DNA of 64,000 nt from NCBI GenBank assembly GCA_002205965.3, contig NADL03000679.1:868001-932000 (forward strand). The letters are read 5' to 3'. This document shows, piece by piece, positions 9,763-22,157 of this stretch (its first letter is position 1; each line of letters starts with the position of its first letter). The position numbers and the translations under genes were made by a program. Origin of the DNA: Kappaphycus alvarezii (Eukaryota; Rhodophyta; Florideophyceae; Gigartinales; Solieriaceae). Under the pieces are notes generated by a model, which worked only from the letters and a program-made list of their open reading frames with translations, was not told the origin of the DNA and searched no databases.

Positions 9763-12526
9763 AGGCATGGGTTTCACAAAGTTTTTTCAACTGGTCAAGT
9801 CAGCAATAAAAATGCACAAAAAAACTGACTTGGTTATCCTAATATTCGAGAATTTGTGGGCAATTGTCCCATCCTCTTTTTATAGACCTCACCCAAATCA
9901 CTTAAACTACCCCCTACTGCCTCTAGCCTCTATCTGAAGCCTAATTTGGCGCTGCATAATTCGCATCGGCATCGCTTGCCATCGAAAGGGCGCCTGATTC
10001 AAGACTTGAGAAATATTTTACTGGAAAGATTTTGAGGCCGATATCCCTGTTAGGCAGATGAACTTTATTTCTATGTAAAAAAGAGATATAACCCTACGTA
10101 TGACTGATTCTAAAACTAACCAGCTTTATATTAAAGTTAGAAAAGGGCCTCGAACGACCTCTGCGTTATCACCGAGGGTACTAGCATCTGCCACTCCTTT
10201 TTAGATCGGAGTACTACCCTACTCTGAGAATTATTTCGAGAAGTGCCCGCTGGTTGAAAAAAAGCGGGAAGTTTAGGCCAAGAATCCCCCCAGAGCTCCC
10301 TAGCGCCCCAAGTCGTAATTAAACTCACCAATTTTGTGCAAGGAACTCTTCGAACCGCAACCCCGCCCGCTTCGACAGACAAAAAACCCTCATCCAAGAT
10401 CTACGTACCCGTCTACTTACCACAAACCTCCAGCACCTACCAAAAAAGTTGAACGCTACGCTATACCACATTTCGAACTCTCACGTGGGAAAAGGAATCT
10501 TCATAATTATGGAAAAGAAGCCCTCGTCTACCAAGTTATGTTTCTAGTGTTCCCCTTTTCGTTTCCCTTTCCATCCTGTCTTCCCACCTTCATCCCCTAC
10601 CACATCAAGCGGATAATCACTAAAATATGATTTTCCAGAAATTATCTACGCTATGGAAGAACGGGGCAACTTCGTAGACGCGATTAATGATAATTCATCT
10701 GACGCTAGCCTCACAGAAAACGGGTTTTGTGCAATCTCCCGTAAAGATTTAAAATAGATATCCCTGATCGGGCGTCACATAATCTCAAATCCCCTTATTT
10801 GTAATAAATTCAAATAATTTATTCAAAGCTATAATTTTACCTTTGCTTGGAACTTGTATATAAAATTTAGAATATACCCTCAGTTATTTTACATGGCCCA
10901 GAGCTGAGGTACTGTCACAAGCACATCAAGGAATTATTTTAAACAGAATCTGTTCCTTCAGTCCCTCCCTCACACTCTCCTTCTCCTACTGGAATCAATC
11001 AGGGCATTCAAAATTGGCCACTGACATATCCCAAAGTTTCAATACGGCTGCTAAGAAATAATCCTGCACAGGGAAACTGTATCGTTTCGTCACTAACCGC
11101 CGCTTGATACTTCCTTCTATCCTAAGAACAGAAATTCAATTCCTACACTTATTATTTCATGATGCTACATTTTCTTTTCTTAGAGCAACATAGAAAATCG
11201 TTTCGCTGATTCTGATTCAGCTATTCATACAATTTGCAATCACTTAAATCTGATTTAGTGTCAAAATAAAGTCTATTGATAGCTTAAAAACTTGCACATT
11301 GAAGAATACATCGCGTCCAACCCTTCAACTTCATCTAATTTGGACGAACTCAACCTCACAGCTACAGCACACCCATGTAAGACAAATTTTGAAACGAAAC
11401 GAATTCTAAAACAAATCAAGGATTGTTTCAGGACCTACCAGAAATTATCGCCAAAGCCTCAGATATTCAAATATCTTCCTCAGAAGATGCCCACTTAAAC
11501 TCAAAATAATCCGTGAACCTCATGTTTTCACGCTTAGAAAATGTCCTGAGACTCGTCCTTCACGTCGTCGACCTCGGTTCCAAATTTTAAAAAGCCCGCA
11601 TCCTAAAAGGCAAATCAGTTGAAAAAATTTGGTACACTTTACGTCAATGTTGGGCCACAGTTTACACTGGTTACTCTGGCACTATTTGAACAGACCAAGG
11701 ATCCACTTCACTTCAGCCCGCTTCCAAGAAATTGGGTAAACAACAGGTATCAGAATTGGTATTTCAAGTGTTAGAAACCATAATTTCCCTGGAATTGGAG
11801 AAAAAGACCTCCCGCTGCGTAGAATCTACCTGAAAGTCTCACTTTAATATCCAAAACTAGATTCTCATATCATTCTTTCCCCTACTTTCAAAACCATGAA
11901 CGGTAATATAAATGGAAACGGTCTTGGTACTTCGCTTTTTTCCCCTGAATCCTTCCTCATTTCACTTCCGCTAATTGTTTCCTACTCAATCAGTTGAAAC
12001 TAATGCGTACCATATCCTTTGCTAGAGCAGAAAAGGAAACCGTTGACCCGCGAATTTTCATTCAAAAGGCCCTTTTGGCCGATCCGCCTTTCTATATCAC
12101 TGTTAACGTCGAACCAGATCAAGAGGTTCTGGTGCATGGTGAAAATGAGCATTCTAAATGACTAAAAACTTATTATATCTTATTTATTGAAGTAAAAAAT
12201 CTTCTATATATAAGAATGGAGCTGAAACTTAGTTTCCAGTGACTTATGTTCGTCTGCAAACAAGAAATTAGACCATCGTTATACGCAGATGACACACTCT
12301 CTGCATTCCTGTATTTTAGGTAACACCCTTCGTTCATAGATCCCCAGAGAAATTTTGTATCTAATCCTCGGAGTCGATCTATTCTAAATATCCTAGCAAA
12401 CACCTCTCTTAATTTTTCGAAAACACACGTACAGAAATACAAAGCTTCTTAGACTTCGAAGTCTGGACTATAATTTCGAAGTATGATCTTCCAAAGAACG
12501 CTAACATTTTAAATGGTCAATTATTC
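9763..12526. other. Internal region of copia 1, gag/protease/integrase not recognisable
   Basis: AT-rich sequence between the 5' LTR and the RT remnant. By position it should derive from gag, protease and integrase. I could not read a motif with confidence through the many stops. Confidence 0.4.
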
Positions 12527-13720
12527 GTGACCATCAAAAATGTAGACACAGATATACCCGTCTTCAAAGCTATATTCGTAGCACGAGGACATCCAGACAA
12601 GGATGAATACCTATCGGTTAATAAATATACCAACCTGAGACAATATTATACCCAGTCATATCTTCAATCTCGAAAATTCACTGATTCTGCAATTGGAAAA
12701 AAGTTGTCATCCAGATTTATCTGAATTCCCCGGAAGGCCTTTACCGGAAGGTCTACTTAAGACCACTCCATAAGTTGCGACGTACAGGTGATAGTATTCT
12801 CAAATTATTTATGACCCTGTACGGTATACCGTATTCGAGAGATTATTTTAATAGCAAAATGGCTGCGCACATTAAAGAATATCTTTTGAATTTTTGAGCC
12901 AGTGACCGACATGGATACCTATCAGTCTTTAAAATACGATTAATTACAAAGATTGATACGATTCTACGTTGATGATACAATACTCTGCGGAAATGACGCG
13001 TTTATTCTTTTTTCACAACAAATGCTTGATAAATTTGATGCAACGGATCCAGAGTTAGACAATATGAACTCTTTCAGTGTTCTTATCTCTACTACGGCTA
13101 ATCATATCGTTCTCTAGAAACCCGTACATATCTAAGGTTTCTATACTTGTATTTGGATCATTGTTTCAGGACTATTGCTCTCTCCGCGCAAAGCATTATT
13201 GGCCCACTCGGACCCGCCCAGATATTTCTTGTGCCGTCGATTTGACCGCATGGTTTACTTGGCGAAAATTCAATTCAGAAAAATCTCAAATGTGAACAAA
13301 ATTGTAACACCCCTGGGGAAAATTCAAATACATCTGTTCCATAAATCTCCTTGGAAATCAGATCACTCCAAATCACTTTGTACTCAAGCGCAGAATTCTC
13401 CAATAACGAGGACCTAACATATCAGCTAGGATCTACTCTTATGCTCATGGATTTCCCAGAAAAGTGCCATATATTTCATTAAACCAGCAAGACAATCCAC
13501 CTGTATTAGGAGCTGAAGTTTTCGCCTTCGCAGATGATGTAGATTTTGCGTATAAACTTCGAATTGACGCCATTTATTAATTCTCCGAGATAATACTTTT
13601 ATCATACTTACGGACTCGGAGTCCCTATTCGAAGTTATGAAGAAATGCTCTTCGACTTCTGAAAAAAGACTCATGATCGGAATCAACACAGTCCAAGATG
13701 CCTGTGGTGTCAAATGGTAT
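12527..13720 (+). pseudogene. Copia 1 Pol remnant: reverse transcriptase and RNase H
   Basis: Motifs appear in the copia order across several frames. VFKAIFVARGHPDKD is the RT entry motif. QSYLQSRKFT corresponds to the DV..AYLQS block. FMTLYGIPYS corresponds to LYGLP. FYVDDTILCGND is the catalytic YVDD box near 12960. THTRPDIS-like sequence (RTRPDISCAVD) lies near 13210. RNase H follows with LGAEVFAFAD (about 13500) and FIILTDSESLFEVMKKCSST (about 13600), matching TDS..LF....K. Stops and shifts are frequent, so it cannot be functional. The motif wording is closest to copia elements known from fungi. Confidence 0.75.
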
Positions 13721-13902
13721 CTCCAATTTTGGGCTCTGGAACACTTTTGATAAACCCGTGGACGCTTTCACCAAGGCGAATCGCTACTCCAGCTGAACTG
13801 CTATTATTGATCCATAATTGTCCGATTCCAGTTGAGGAAAGGGTCCTGCGTCAAACTCAAATTGTTCTACCTCAAGAGTTACAAAGCAAGGAGAATGGGG
13901 AG

Positions 13903-14243
13903 TGTTAATCATTTCGTGGGTGACCCACTTTCGATTCGACTCCGAAATAAATATGGTGTGTGTGACATAGCCACCCGCACTATACGTAATGAAGTCGTCA
14001 ATGTCGCAATACTTTTCGCGCTCCCCTTTTATATAGCAATTCCTTTGTCGATCCCCATGAACAGGGCAAACGCTGCTTCCTACTCTATTCTCCCTCGTTA
14101 TCATACTTGGCTAGGTAACAAAACGGTAGAATTCACTCTGTCTCACGTGCCGCAGTTCTGCTACATACCTAGTTCTACTACTATTAGGCGATATATTTTT
14201 GTCTTTGCGATTATGCTCAAATTAAATTGACTACCGCGGTTCA
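13903..14243 (+). repeat. 3' LTR of copia 1
   Basis: Partner of 9390-9742, with TG..CA termini, starting TGTTAATC after a purine-rich tract and ending GCGGTTCA. The promoter and polyadenylation functions of LTRs are inferred from the family. Confidence 0.8.
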
Positions 14244-14559
14244 GCAGATTACGCTGGGAAGGCACACAATTCAGGATAAAGGCCATATCTATTCCTTCCA
14301 ATGTCTCAGCTCCACGGAGTCAATGTCTCAATTTGAGATTGTACTCGAGTTCCATAATCGAACTGCGGCCGCCTTAACCATAACATATACATGATGATTG
14401 CGAATAAAGTTGATAATGTCCCGAAATTTCCGAGAGAAATTTCCGGCGTTATTCTTTGTTTTACGTACGCTATTGCTATGTCCAACGTCGACAAACTATT
14501 CTGAGTTCTCGATTGAACTCGCATCCCCTCGAAATAATACGTTTCGACATTAGCGGCAA

Positions 14560-15420
14560 AATTTTGAAGCTATTGTTTGGAAAAATGTCAATGTGCAAAA
14601 GGATTTGTTGATGATATGGCATAGAAGGCTGAAATTTACTTCATTACGAAGAAATATGACATGATTTAGGTATTTACCAACTATAAAAGTAACACTGCCA
14701 AGGTTGCTGGATTTCTTGATGTCAAAAATCGCTTAGATGGAGACATGGCTAGGTCCATTCAGTTTTTCGCTTTTATGAATGGGAACAAACTAGAAACTAC
14801 TCTGTAACATGCCCCGGAGAGCAAAGATAATGCTGAAAGATTCATTTAAAAGCTAGATGTCCGTACCAGAGTACTTCTTCCAGCATTAAATCTCTCTCAA
14901 TACCTTTTTACAGAATCTCTTAGCCATAGAAATTGGTTGAAGAATCTCCTACTGTAGGAAATAAGCAATGGAAACAAAACGATTCTGTTGCGAAATTCCA
15001 GGGTGAAGATCAATTTCAAAACTATTCGAGTCTTTTGGCAGCTCAAATTCTCATTCTTTTATAAATCTGCGACAAAAAAGGATAGAAGCTATCATCGATT
15101 GCTTTATATAGTCACTTTGTACATTTGGAAATCGAGTTTACACTGTACCCATATTTACATCTGATCACATTCGAATCATCATCACGGGGACACAATACTT
15201 TCGCCTACATTCGGATGAGGAGCCTCCAGGGGTATCATCGATTGTCGATGGAATTAAAAGGCAAAGTGTCATGGAAAACTCGGAGGAACCCCTCCAACAG
15301 TCTCTTGAGGTTTTTTTGTTTAGACATTCAACAACTATTTACTTTTTATGTCTTTGTTCAAAAAACTTATACGCTACCATCTAAAATATACAGAAGAGAC
15401 AGAAGGACTCCTTGAAAATT
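14560..15420 (+). pseudogene. Remnant of another copia integrase
   Basis: Frames between 14600 and 14950 read KVAGFLDVKNRLDGD, FMNGNKLETTL, HAPESKDNAERFI and LDVRTRVLLPALNLS. This follows the copia integrase core NG...E.T...PE.NG.AER, including the catalytic-type Glu of AER and the R.LL....L block. It lies after the copia 1 3' LTR and before the next LTR, so it is a separate, truncated copy. The block 15525-15743 (DVIPFTWVHRLKLLDNQVNY) may be the start of its RT, but that part is weak. Confidence 0.5.
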
Positions 15421-15743
15421 AAAAGAAGCTGCAGAGAACGTCCCAAGGTGCGCGGAAACCAATAAGGAATACAGTGCGCTGGAAAAATTACGTCACTCGG
15501 TAATACGCAAGTAGTGATTACGAAATGGATGTAATTCCATTCACTTGGGTACATCGACTCAAGTTACTGGATAATCAAGTCAATTATCTTTTACAAAGAG
15601 ATAGATTAGTGATGAAAGAAAGAAATTCATTTGACAGGAATTATATTCTATCCAGGCTTCACTTAAGCGATTATTGTTTCGAGAGATTCTATCCATATGC
15701 TTATCTTCAGCGTCTTTTCTCGTCATTAAGGAGAGTAAAATAG

Positions 15744-17115
15744 CATTTCATATATATTTTACTACAGCCATATATATTTTCATTCATGGCTATTGGTTTT
15801 AGACTGTGGCCTCAAAATGGTGGATATGTGGTTTTTTGTGTTGCGATGCCCGTAACAAAATAATATTGCTGAGCTGTCGATTCAGTTTCTTTATAGATAG
15901 CACTAAAAGTATGGTACGTCATATATTCTTCCTAAACTAGGGTTTGGAAACAGTATATAAGAGAAAAATATCCCCGACTAACGGTGCGGAAGGGGGAAGA
16001 GAGGGCTTAATTGGCATAGTGTCAATTCAGAAATATCGAACTTCACAGAGAAGTTCCGTCAAGGCGATCACTCCCACCAAGGTCAGTGAGCCTTGCTTGA
16101 CGCAGAGTACGGTTAGAACATTTGGCACTGCCGAAAAGGACAGTCGTTCAGTTATTGAAGAGATACAGGCACTTTTGCTTTTAATTTTGAGAAGTTGTCT
16201 TCAGAAGAGTTCCGCCCAGATAGTTCTAATCAAGAGAGTCAAACCTCCGACGGAAATTGGCAGACATCTTCAAGTCCAGTCCCAAATAGATAGGATGTTG
16301 AAAGTAAACCTCAGACCCAAGAAGCTTTTTGTTACGCCAGTCACAGAGCATAGGTGGTATAGCCTGCCCCTTTAGAGTTGGCTACTAAAGCAGTCACTCA
16401 TATTTCACGCGTACTCCTCTCCAATTGCCAGTTAACGTCTACCGTAGCACTTTATTCGCTCGAAACGACTCTGATGTCGGGTAGCTGGTGGTTTCCTTTT
16501 CCATTGGCGACATTTTTACCCTATCATACTCATCAAGTCCAGGAAAAAACATCCCGGAACTTCAAACTGTTCAAGAGAGTCCTACGCAACATTTCGGGAA
16601 ACATAGGATTTTAACAGTATTTGCGAGAAGAGAAAACAATGAAACGGTAATTTCGAAGCAGATCAGGATGAAAGCTATGCTCGACTCCTAGTGGGCCGGA
16701 GAAAAAGAAAGCTGTAAGTGTACAAAAGGCTCCATAATCATGGTCAAAGGTTCGCTATTCGCTTGAAATAGTCAGCGTCAAAGCATCGTTGCTTTTACTT
16801 CGGCGGAAGCCGGTATCTTCCTGTGTTAGAGAGCGAACTACTGTGAAAAAGGAGCCTATTCTTAGAGATGATTCTGTGTTCTCCCTATCAGGAAGAAGTG
16901 GGATCCCTATAACATTTTTTCCCTGATAACTATGCTGCATTGGTAATTGCTAAAAGGTGCCTATCATAGGCAAAAGGAAAGAATGTGAGGTACCGGTTCA
17001 ACTATTATCAGAGGAAAATCGAATAAAGGTCTGTTATATTGAAACAAATCACTACCTTCAATAGGCGGACTGAAATTCTTAGAAAATCCGTCTAAAGACC
17101 ACGCTGACGAAACGT
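15744..17115. other. No gene recognised; coding-like frames 15944-16691
   Basis: A 143-codon frame (15944-16375) and two overlapping short ones (16378-16691) are open on the plus strand. Position suggests LTR-element debris, but I find no zinc knuckle, protease triad or RT motif. The rest is AT-rich without structure I can name. Confidence 0.35.
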
Positions 17116-17542
17116 TGTGGAATCGGATCTAGGATTCAATTTCTTTACAGGATTGAATCAAAAAAAATGAAAATCATGCGCGCTGTTTCACAATAGATCG
17201 ATCCGCTGTTTGTAGGGAAATCAATCAACTCAGATGAGGGTGCTGGGAGGCGACACGAAAGAGGAGTAATAATCCAACCACCAACCTGTTCACCATGACC
17301 AAGAAGACTTATTATAGCATCCTTAAGGGTAGTGCGGCATTGCCGAAGACTGGAGACGGTGTGGCCATTCGGCTACAGATTTAACTCGACGTGAGCTAGA
17401 ACCCCGAAGCGCCTTCGGCGGATTCGGTTGCATACGACGTACACTTGTGACGAGAACCAGCACACCCCGTGGCATTCTATCCATCTGAGGGCTTTTTTCT
17501 TCCGCGTGTACTGCACATCCACTCTCAGCGATCGAACATTTT
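17116..17542 (+). repeat. 5' LTR of copia 2
   Basis: This matches 22158-22586. About the first 105 bp differ at roughly one position in eight, while the remaining ~320 bp differ by a single base (CACACCCC versus CACACCC). The repeat starts TGTGG and the match stops after CGAACATTTT. It contains GATTCAAT/ATTGAATC inverted motifs near its left end. Confidence 0.9.
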
Positions 17543-18179
17543 GTACAGCTATAGCTGTGCGCAGCTGCACTGTTAATTTTCGATTCAACTACGCGAAATA
17601 GCTGGGAATTATGATTGGGACGAGTTTCAGACGACTGGCGCAACAGCAGCACAGTATGGGAAGAAATGAAAGAAATACACGGCGATGAGGGAGACCTATA
17701 AGATAAGGACAACGATTTTGGAGACCCAAAGTCACCTCGGTCGAGTGCAACTGACGATAAAGTCAAGATATACTAGAGATCAGTGAACGAGTACTTTGAA
17801 ATGATGCTTCAGTGTTTGAAAGATTCAAATGTTTGCGGGGAAGAGCTTGGATCGAGTTCACATGCACTTTCAAATTGGAGCCAATTCGTGCAATTCACAC
17901 ATCACAGCAACTGAAATTGGTATCCTTTCTGATAGATAAGGGTGTATTTGTGAGACAATTACAACGCTACCCTAGATGGAAAGCTCTATGAGATTGCCTT
18001 GAGGCAACTGAGTTCGTACCTATTGATATAGATTCCGCAACTGTTGCCAATAACGGCACTTATAGTAACGAAGATCATCTGAAGGGAAAAGACCTACATG
18101 AAAGTCATGACAAGAGGAAGCCTGAGTACAGCATTAATGCCGTCACCATTCACCATTTAGGCATCAAAGGTAACGACAG

Positions 18180-19190
18180 GAGACTTATTTTTGCAAGACG
18201 CAATTCAAGTGACTCAAGTAACACCTCTAGTCGAAGCCGTGGAATTGAATATTTGATGAGAGCATACGCGAGCCGCAATAAATTTTCTGGTAAATTCTCG
18301 GAGGCTCTGAATGGAGCGATTTAAGAATAAGAAACCTTGTGTTCGCTATGCGAACTCAATGATGACGAAATGGCTAGTGGATTTCCATTGGTGTTAAATG
18401 GATCTCAGTTTTCACATTACACGAGGAAGTACTCCAAGCGTGAGTGAAAATATGCACAATTTATTGACGAGCTCGGAGCATGGCACAGCAATAAGTATCA
18501 GATCTACAGACTCCTGCAGTCATTGTAACACCCTTCTTTTTCAAAATCTTTTCAAACAGCCCGGAAAAGAGCGAAGTAGAAGAATTGAACGATTTTGCTA
18601 ATGAGTTGACCAAATTTCAGCATCAGCTACGCAGTGCTTATCATGACCCCAGGTTTTTGAAAGATAAACTCCTAGTAGCCGCAGGTTTGCCACAATTGTG
18701 GGGTCTTTGGTCGAGAAGATGCTGAAACACCCCAGGAAGCCATGCAACGTTTCGAAACTTTTCTATCATCGGAACCAAATTCTGCTGGTGCGTATTGCTT
18801 TGAGGAAGGCCAACTTCACTATAGTTTAGGCCAGAAATTTGGTGTTTAAGCTCGTAAGGAGCTGAGACGGTCTAGAAAAACAGGCGAGAACAAGCAGTTG
18901 AGTCGGATCAAGCTTGCGTCCCACAAGGTATGCCGGTGCTGAGGCAAGAACCACAGGGCGAGAGGCCATCACAGTGCAGAACAAATTAATACCGGTATAA
19001 AACGCATCAAGAAGGAAGATCTATCTATTCTATTTACATTCAATGAAATTGAAGATTTGGAGTATGCTTACTCTACCGCTACAGAACAAGATGGTATAAT
19101 AAGTTCTCGAGATGCAAGAGATGACCCTGAAATGGACCTCGTGAATGACGAGCACCATGAAAATCGAGATAAAGAGATCTAATTGGAGAA
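18180..19190 (+). pseudogene. gag: Copia 2 Gag remnant
   Basis: Gag-like segments read across frames. Near 18330 is LCELNDDEMASGFPLVLNGS, matching the capsid block C.L.D.....FP..L.G.A..YY. Near 18610 is KFQHQLRSAYHDPRFLKDKL followed by VAAGLPQLWG. A late segment CRC.GKNHRARGHHS (about 18930) looks like a damaged CCHC zinc knuckle. An acidic tail follows (ARDDPEMDLVNDEHHENRD). The protein would package element RNA. It is broken by several stops. The arrangement matches copia Gag proteins known from fungi. Confidence 0.65.
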
Positions 19191-19239
19191 TTGATCCTTC
19201 ACGCACTGCCTACCTTTGCTTCAGATATGCGGTAGGAGA

Positions 19240-19900
19240 TCAGTTCTATGCATGCAGCACTATCTGTTGGTGAAACAACGAAGTTCGATGGAATTATATT
19301 TGACGCCGCAGCGAATCATGTGAAACGCTTCCATTATCCCCTTAGGCTCGCATTTGAGATTTTTTGGGGACACCCTTCCAAAGTCCGATTCTGGCAACGA
19401 ATGCCTGCAACTACCAGTTAAAGCTGTCAAAGATACTGTAGGACCTGAGGGACTCTGTCCCACATTGCTGATTTATGGTGCAGTGCCTCGTCCATCATGA
19501 CGCAAACCGGCCGGAACCCAGATAGAAAGGTCTGTAGCTCTCGATGCTGCAACAATAGCAGTCCAAAAGGGACAAGCAAAGAGTAAATTGATATTTGCTA
19601 TGCGCCGCCCAAGTGACCCAAAGGCCAAGGAGCAAGAGGCTGAGCTCTAGAAGCTACCAGACGGCCCATCATTACTTGTTTACAGGCAAGCATCAAAGAA
19701 ATGGGAAGGACCGTTCCCATTTGTCAACGTCGATGGGAGCACAGTAGTTTTCAATTGCCACCTGGCAAGCCTATATTCCGCTCTGCAGTCGTAAAAGGCA
19801 CTGTGGGTGCTAATTCAACCGCAAAGTGGAGCGATGGGATGGCTAGTGACTTGCGTGGAGAAATAAAGCCACGCGATAATACGGATGAGATTTAATGTAT
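19240..19900 (+). pseudogene. pol: Copia 2 protease and integrase C-terminal remnant
   Basis: Near 19255-19320 the frame reads AALSVGETTKFDGIIFDAAA followed by NHVKR. This corresponds to the retropepsin start FDGIILDTGA with the active-site T replaced. From 19440 the reading is VGPEGLCPTLLIYGAVPRPS, then ALDAATIAVQKGQAKSKL, then LLVYRQASKKWEGPFPFVNV and QLPPGKPIFRSAVVKG. These match the integrase C-terminal segment of this copia type (GAVPR.., A.....K..V..AL, VLVYRE...WEGPF.FV, FRS..VK). The integrase catalytic core between them is missing or unreadable. Confidence 0.7.
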
Positions 19901-20039
19901 TCCTAACAAGTGTGAACCAAGGAACTCAACCGATGTACCTCTCGTAAACGGCAAAAGAGCCATGACTGAACAAGATAACTTTATGTATACCATCAACTGC
20001 AAGTAAGGTAGATTTTCTGAGACAATAAGAGCAGAAATT

Positions 20040-20700
20040 GAAGGACTCCGTCACAGAGGTACATTCAAGGTAGTCAGAAAATCATCAGTTCCGAAGAATG
20101 AGCGGCTATATGGACCAAGAAGGATAGAAATTCTCAAGAAAACCCCAGATAGGACCACCGGGAAGTCAAGACTAGTTGCATCATACTATCACGACAGAGA
20201 TGCCGAAAATATCATGACGAAATCACCAATGATCAGTTGCATGGGCCAGCGAATTGCAATGTCAACTGCGACTATGATAAAAATACATCGATCATACACA
20301 AGAGACATCTCTCGGGCGTATATAAAGTTCGAGTGCAATACAGAAAGGGTAGTTTACATCAAAAGTCCGAAGGAAATGGGTTTGACCAATGATCATGCCC
20401 CCATGGTATTAAAGCCCTTGTACGGTATTCCTTAAAGTTAACTTCACTGGGTCGTCACATGCCACAGTCACCACGCAGAGCGGTTAAAAACTTTTTCGAA
20501 AAAAGGTGACATCTGTCTCTTGTACAGACGATAGGATACAAAATCTGAAGGTGTGACTGTCCTACAAGTCTATAACTCTTTTGACCATGGAGACGCAACA
20601 TATCTTGATGATGAAGAGAAAAACTCTCGGTGTTTTTAGTGTAAGCCAAGAATCATTCTAAGCGAGGAGAAGCCATTGATTTTAATGGCTACAAAATATG
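20040..20700 (+). pseudogene. pol: Copia 2 reverse transcriptase remnant
   Basis: The reading includes KSRLVASYYHDRDAENIMTK, then a diverged PT...R block, RDISRAYIKFECNTERVVYI, SPKEMGLT and VLKPLYGIP, followed by LHW. This is the copia RT entry, the palm D of RDVTQAY (here RDISRAY) and LYGIP. The next Asp pair of the catalytic box should lie near 20540-20590; VLQVYNSFDHGDATYLDDEE suggests a damaged QVDD. Stops interrupt the frame after LYGIP. Confidence 0.75.
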
Positions 20701-20965
20701 TTTACAATAGCAGAACGAGTACTCTGTCACCCAGGAGCACAAAACCAGGAATATTTGTCTCCATAAATCCGATGATGAACTCATTGGTACTCGTGCGATG
20801 ATTCAGTACATTGGCTCATGCATCAGACCTGACTTATGTGGCCCAACTCTAACTCTTGCATGTAATATGAAGAGTCCAAATAATTAGACTTATCAGGAGA
20901 TGAGTGAAATCGTAACTTGTGGTGATGAGAATGAAACTGCTGGACTCAAGTCTTTCCCCCTATAA

Positions 20966-21400
20966 TTGAACAGCCCGAGAATAGCTTTGTTCACTGACGC
21001 AAGTTTTGAAAATACGAAGGACTTTAAATCTCAGCTTGGATTTATCGTATTCATTGGGGAAGGGAATAATAATGCCAATATCTTGCATTATGGCAGTTCA
21101 TCTTGTAGAAGAGTGAATCGATCCATAATGGCTGCTGAGCTATATGCACTAGTCCATAGATCTGACAACGCTTTTGTTGCCCGCGATTTGCTCCAAGATG
21201 TGTTGGGTAAGAAACTTGAAATTGATGTTTACGTCGATTCCAGAAAGGTGTTCAATGTTATTGCCAAACGAGCCAATACACTTCAAAGGCGTCACTAGAT
21301 CGACGCTAAATCGATAAGAAAAGCCATAGAAACGAGAAAACACGAAGCCTGTCTTGAGTCCCGGGCAATCAGAACATCGCTGGTGGCCTAACTTAAACAT
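20966..21400 (+). pseudogene. pol: Copia 2 RNase H remnant
   Basis: A 110-codon frame reads FTDASFENTKDFKSQLGFIV, then LHYGSSSCRRVNRSIMAAEL with the catalytic Glu in AAEL, then IDVYVDSRKVFNVI with the Asp of DS. This is the copia-type RNase H. After the stop at 21298 the reading continues IDAKSIRKAIETRKHEACLE, matching the ID...RE.Y...EI tail, so little is missing. The first active-site Asp (TDAS), the Glu and the second Asp are all present. Confidence 0.85.
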
Positions 21401-21469
21401 TGACTGGGATGTCTCACCCGCTTTGGAAGGTAACAAAAACAAATAAGTTAGAAACATCATCAAAGAATA

Positions 21470-22030
21470 GCTTGTTTTCAGCGTTCATCTCATCTCGTCT
21501 GACAACACCCAACCTACGCTTCATCTCGCTCGGCGCCTGCGCACGGCGTGGGCGCCGGACCTTCATCCGGCTCTTCCCTGAGGAGATTGCCCGCCACGGC
21601 TGCAGAGCTCTCGCTGCAACGTTCTTGTCGATGGCCACATCGAGTGGATTGCCTCTCCGCGCCCCCAGCGCACGTGGGAAGTACTGGGAAAGGTGTGTAA
21701 GGATGGTTCTACTACTCGAACAAGGTTTTCGAAGTCCTCCGTACCCTGCCGCACTCAAATCTTCCGTCATTTTGACGGACTGCGAGGGGTTGTGGTCTTC
21801 ACAGCCTTGCGGGCTTGTCTTCAAGCTCTCTCGTCCGGAGTTCTCGCCGTTGTCGTCGCCGTCTCTATCTGTAAGCCCATGTGCTTACAGCGGGAGTTTT
21901 TTAAGCCTTCTGGATCTCCGGTTCAGGTGGTGGAGTTTTCTTCCGGTCCCTTTTTCGCTTGAGTGGGCAATCGGTTCAGCCATTGCCCGGAGTCGTCCGT
22001 CTAGCAGAATCCCAGGTCCTGTGTAGTGCG
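21470..22030. other. GC-rich block inside copia 2
   Basis: Between the end of RNase H and the 3' LTR there is about 550 bp with CpG-rich composition (for example GCGCCTGCGCACGGCGTGGG near 21533) unlike the AT-rich neighbours. Both strands stay open (208 codons on plus, 136 on minus) with no family motif, a common by-product of GC richness. An AATAAAG lies near 22046, just past the block. It may be an inserted or captured sequence. Confidence 0.5.
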
Positions 22031-22157
22031 GACTTGTCTTCAAACAATAAAGCGTCATTCTTCCTTAGAAATATGTCCTGAAGGCTGGATCTAAAAATTA
22101 AAAGAAGAATCTTGAGTGTGGAATTGGGTAGAAAATTCAACATGAGGAACCCATAAG

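Larger units (their letters stand above)
9390..14243 (+). mobile_element. Degenerate Ty1/copia retrotransposon (copia 1)
   Basis: Two similar ~345 bp direct repeats (9390-9742 and 13903-14243) flank about 4.2 kb that holds copia RT and RNase H remnants in the same direction. A purine-rich run (AAGGAGAATGGGGA) sits directly before the 3' repeat, as expected for a polypurine tract. The sequence is AT-rich and full of stops, so the element is old. I see no matching target-site duplication at the ends I chose. Confidence 0.8.

Noticed and set aside
21400..22026. 208-codon plus-strand frame as a possible gene
   Set aside because: It lies in a GC-rich block, is open on the other strand too, and has no conserved motif. 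Reported as a composition anomaly only.
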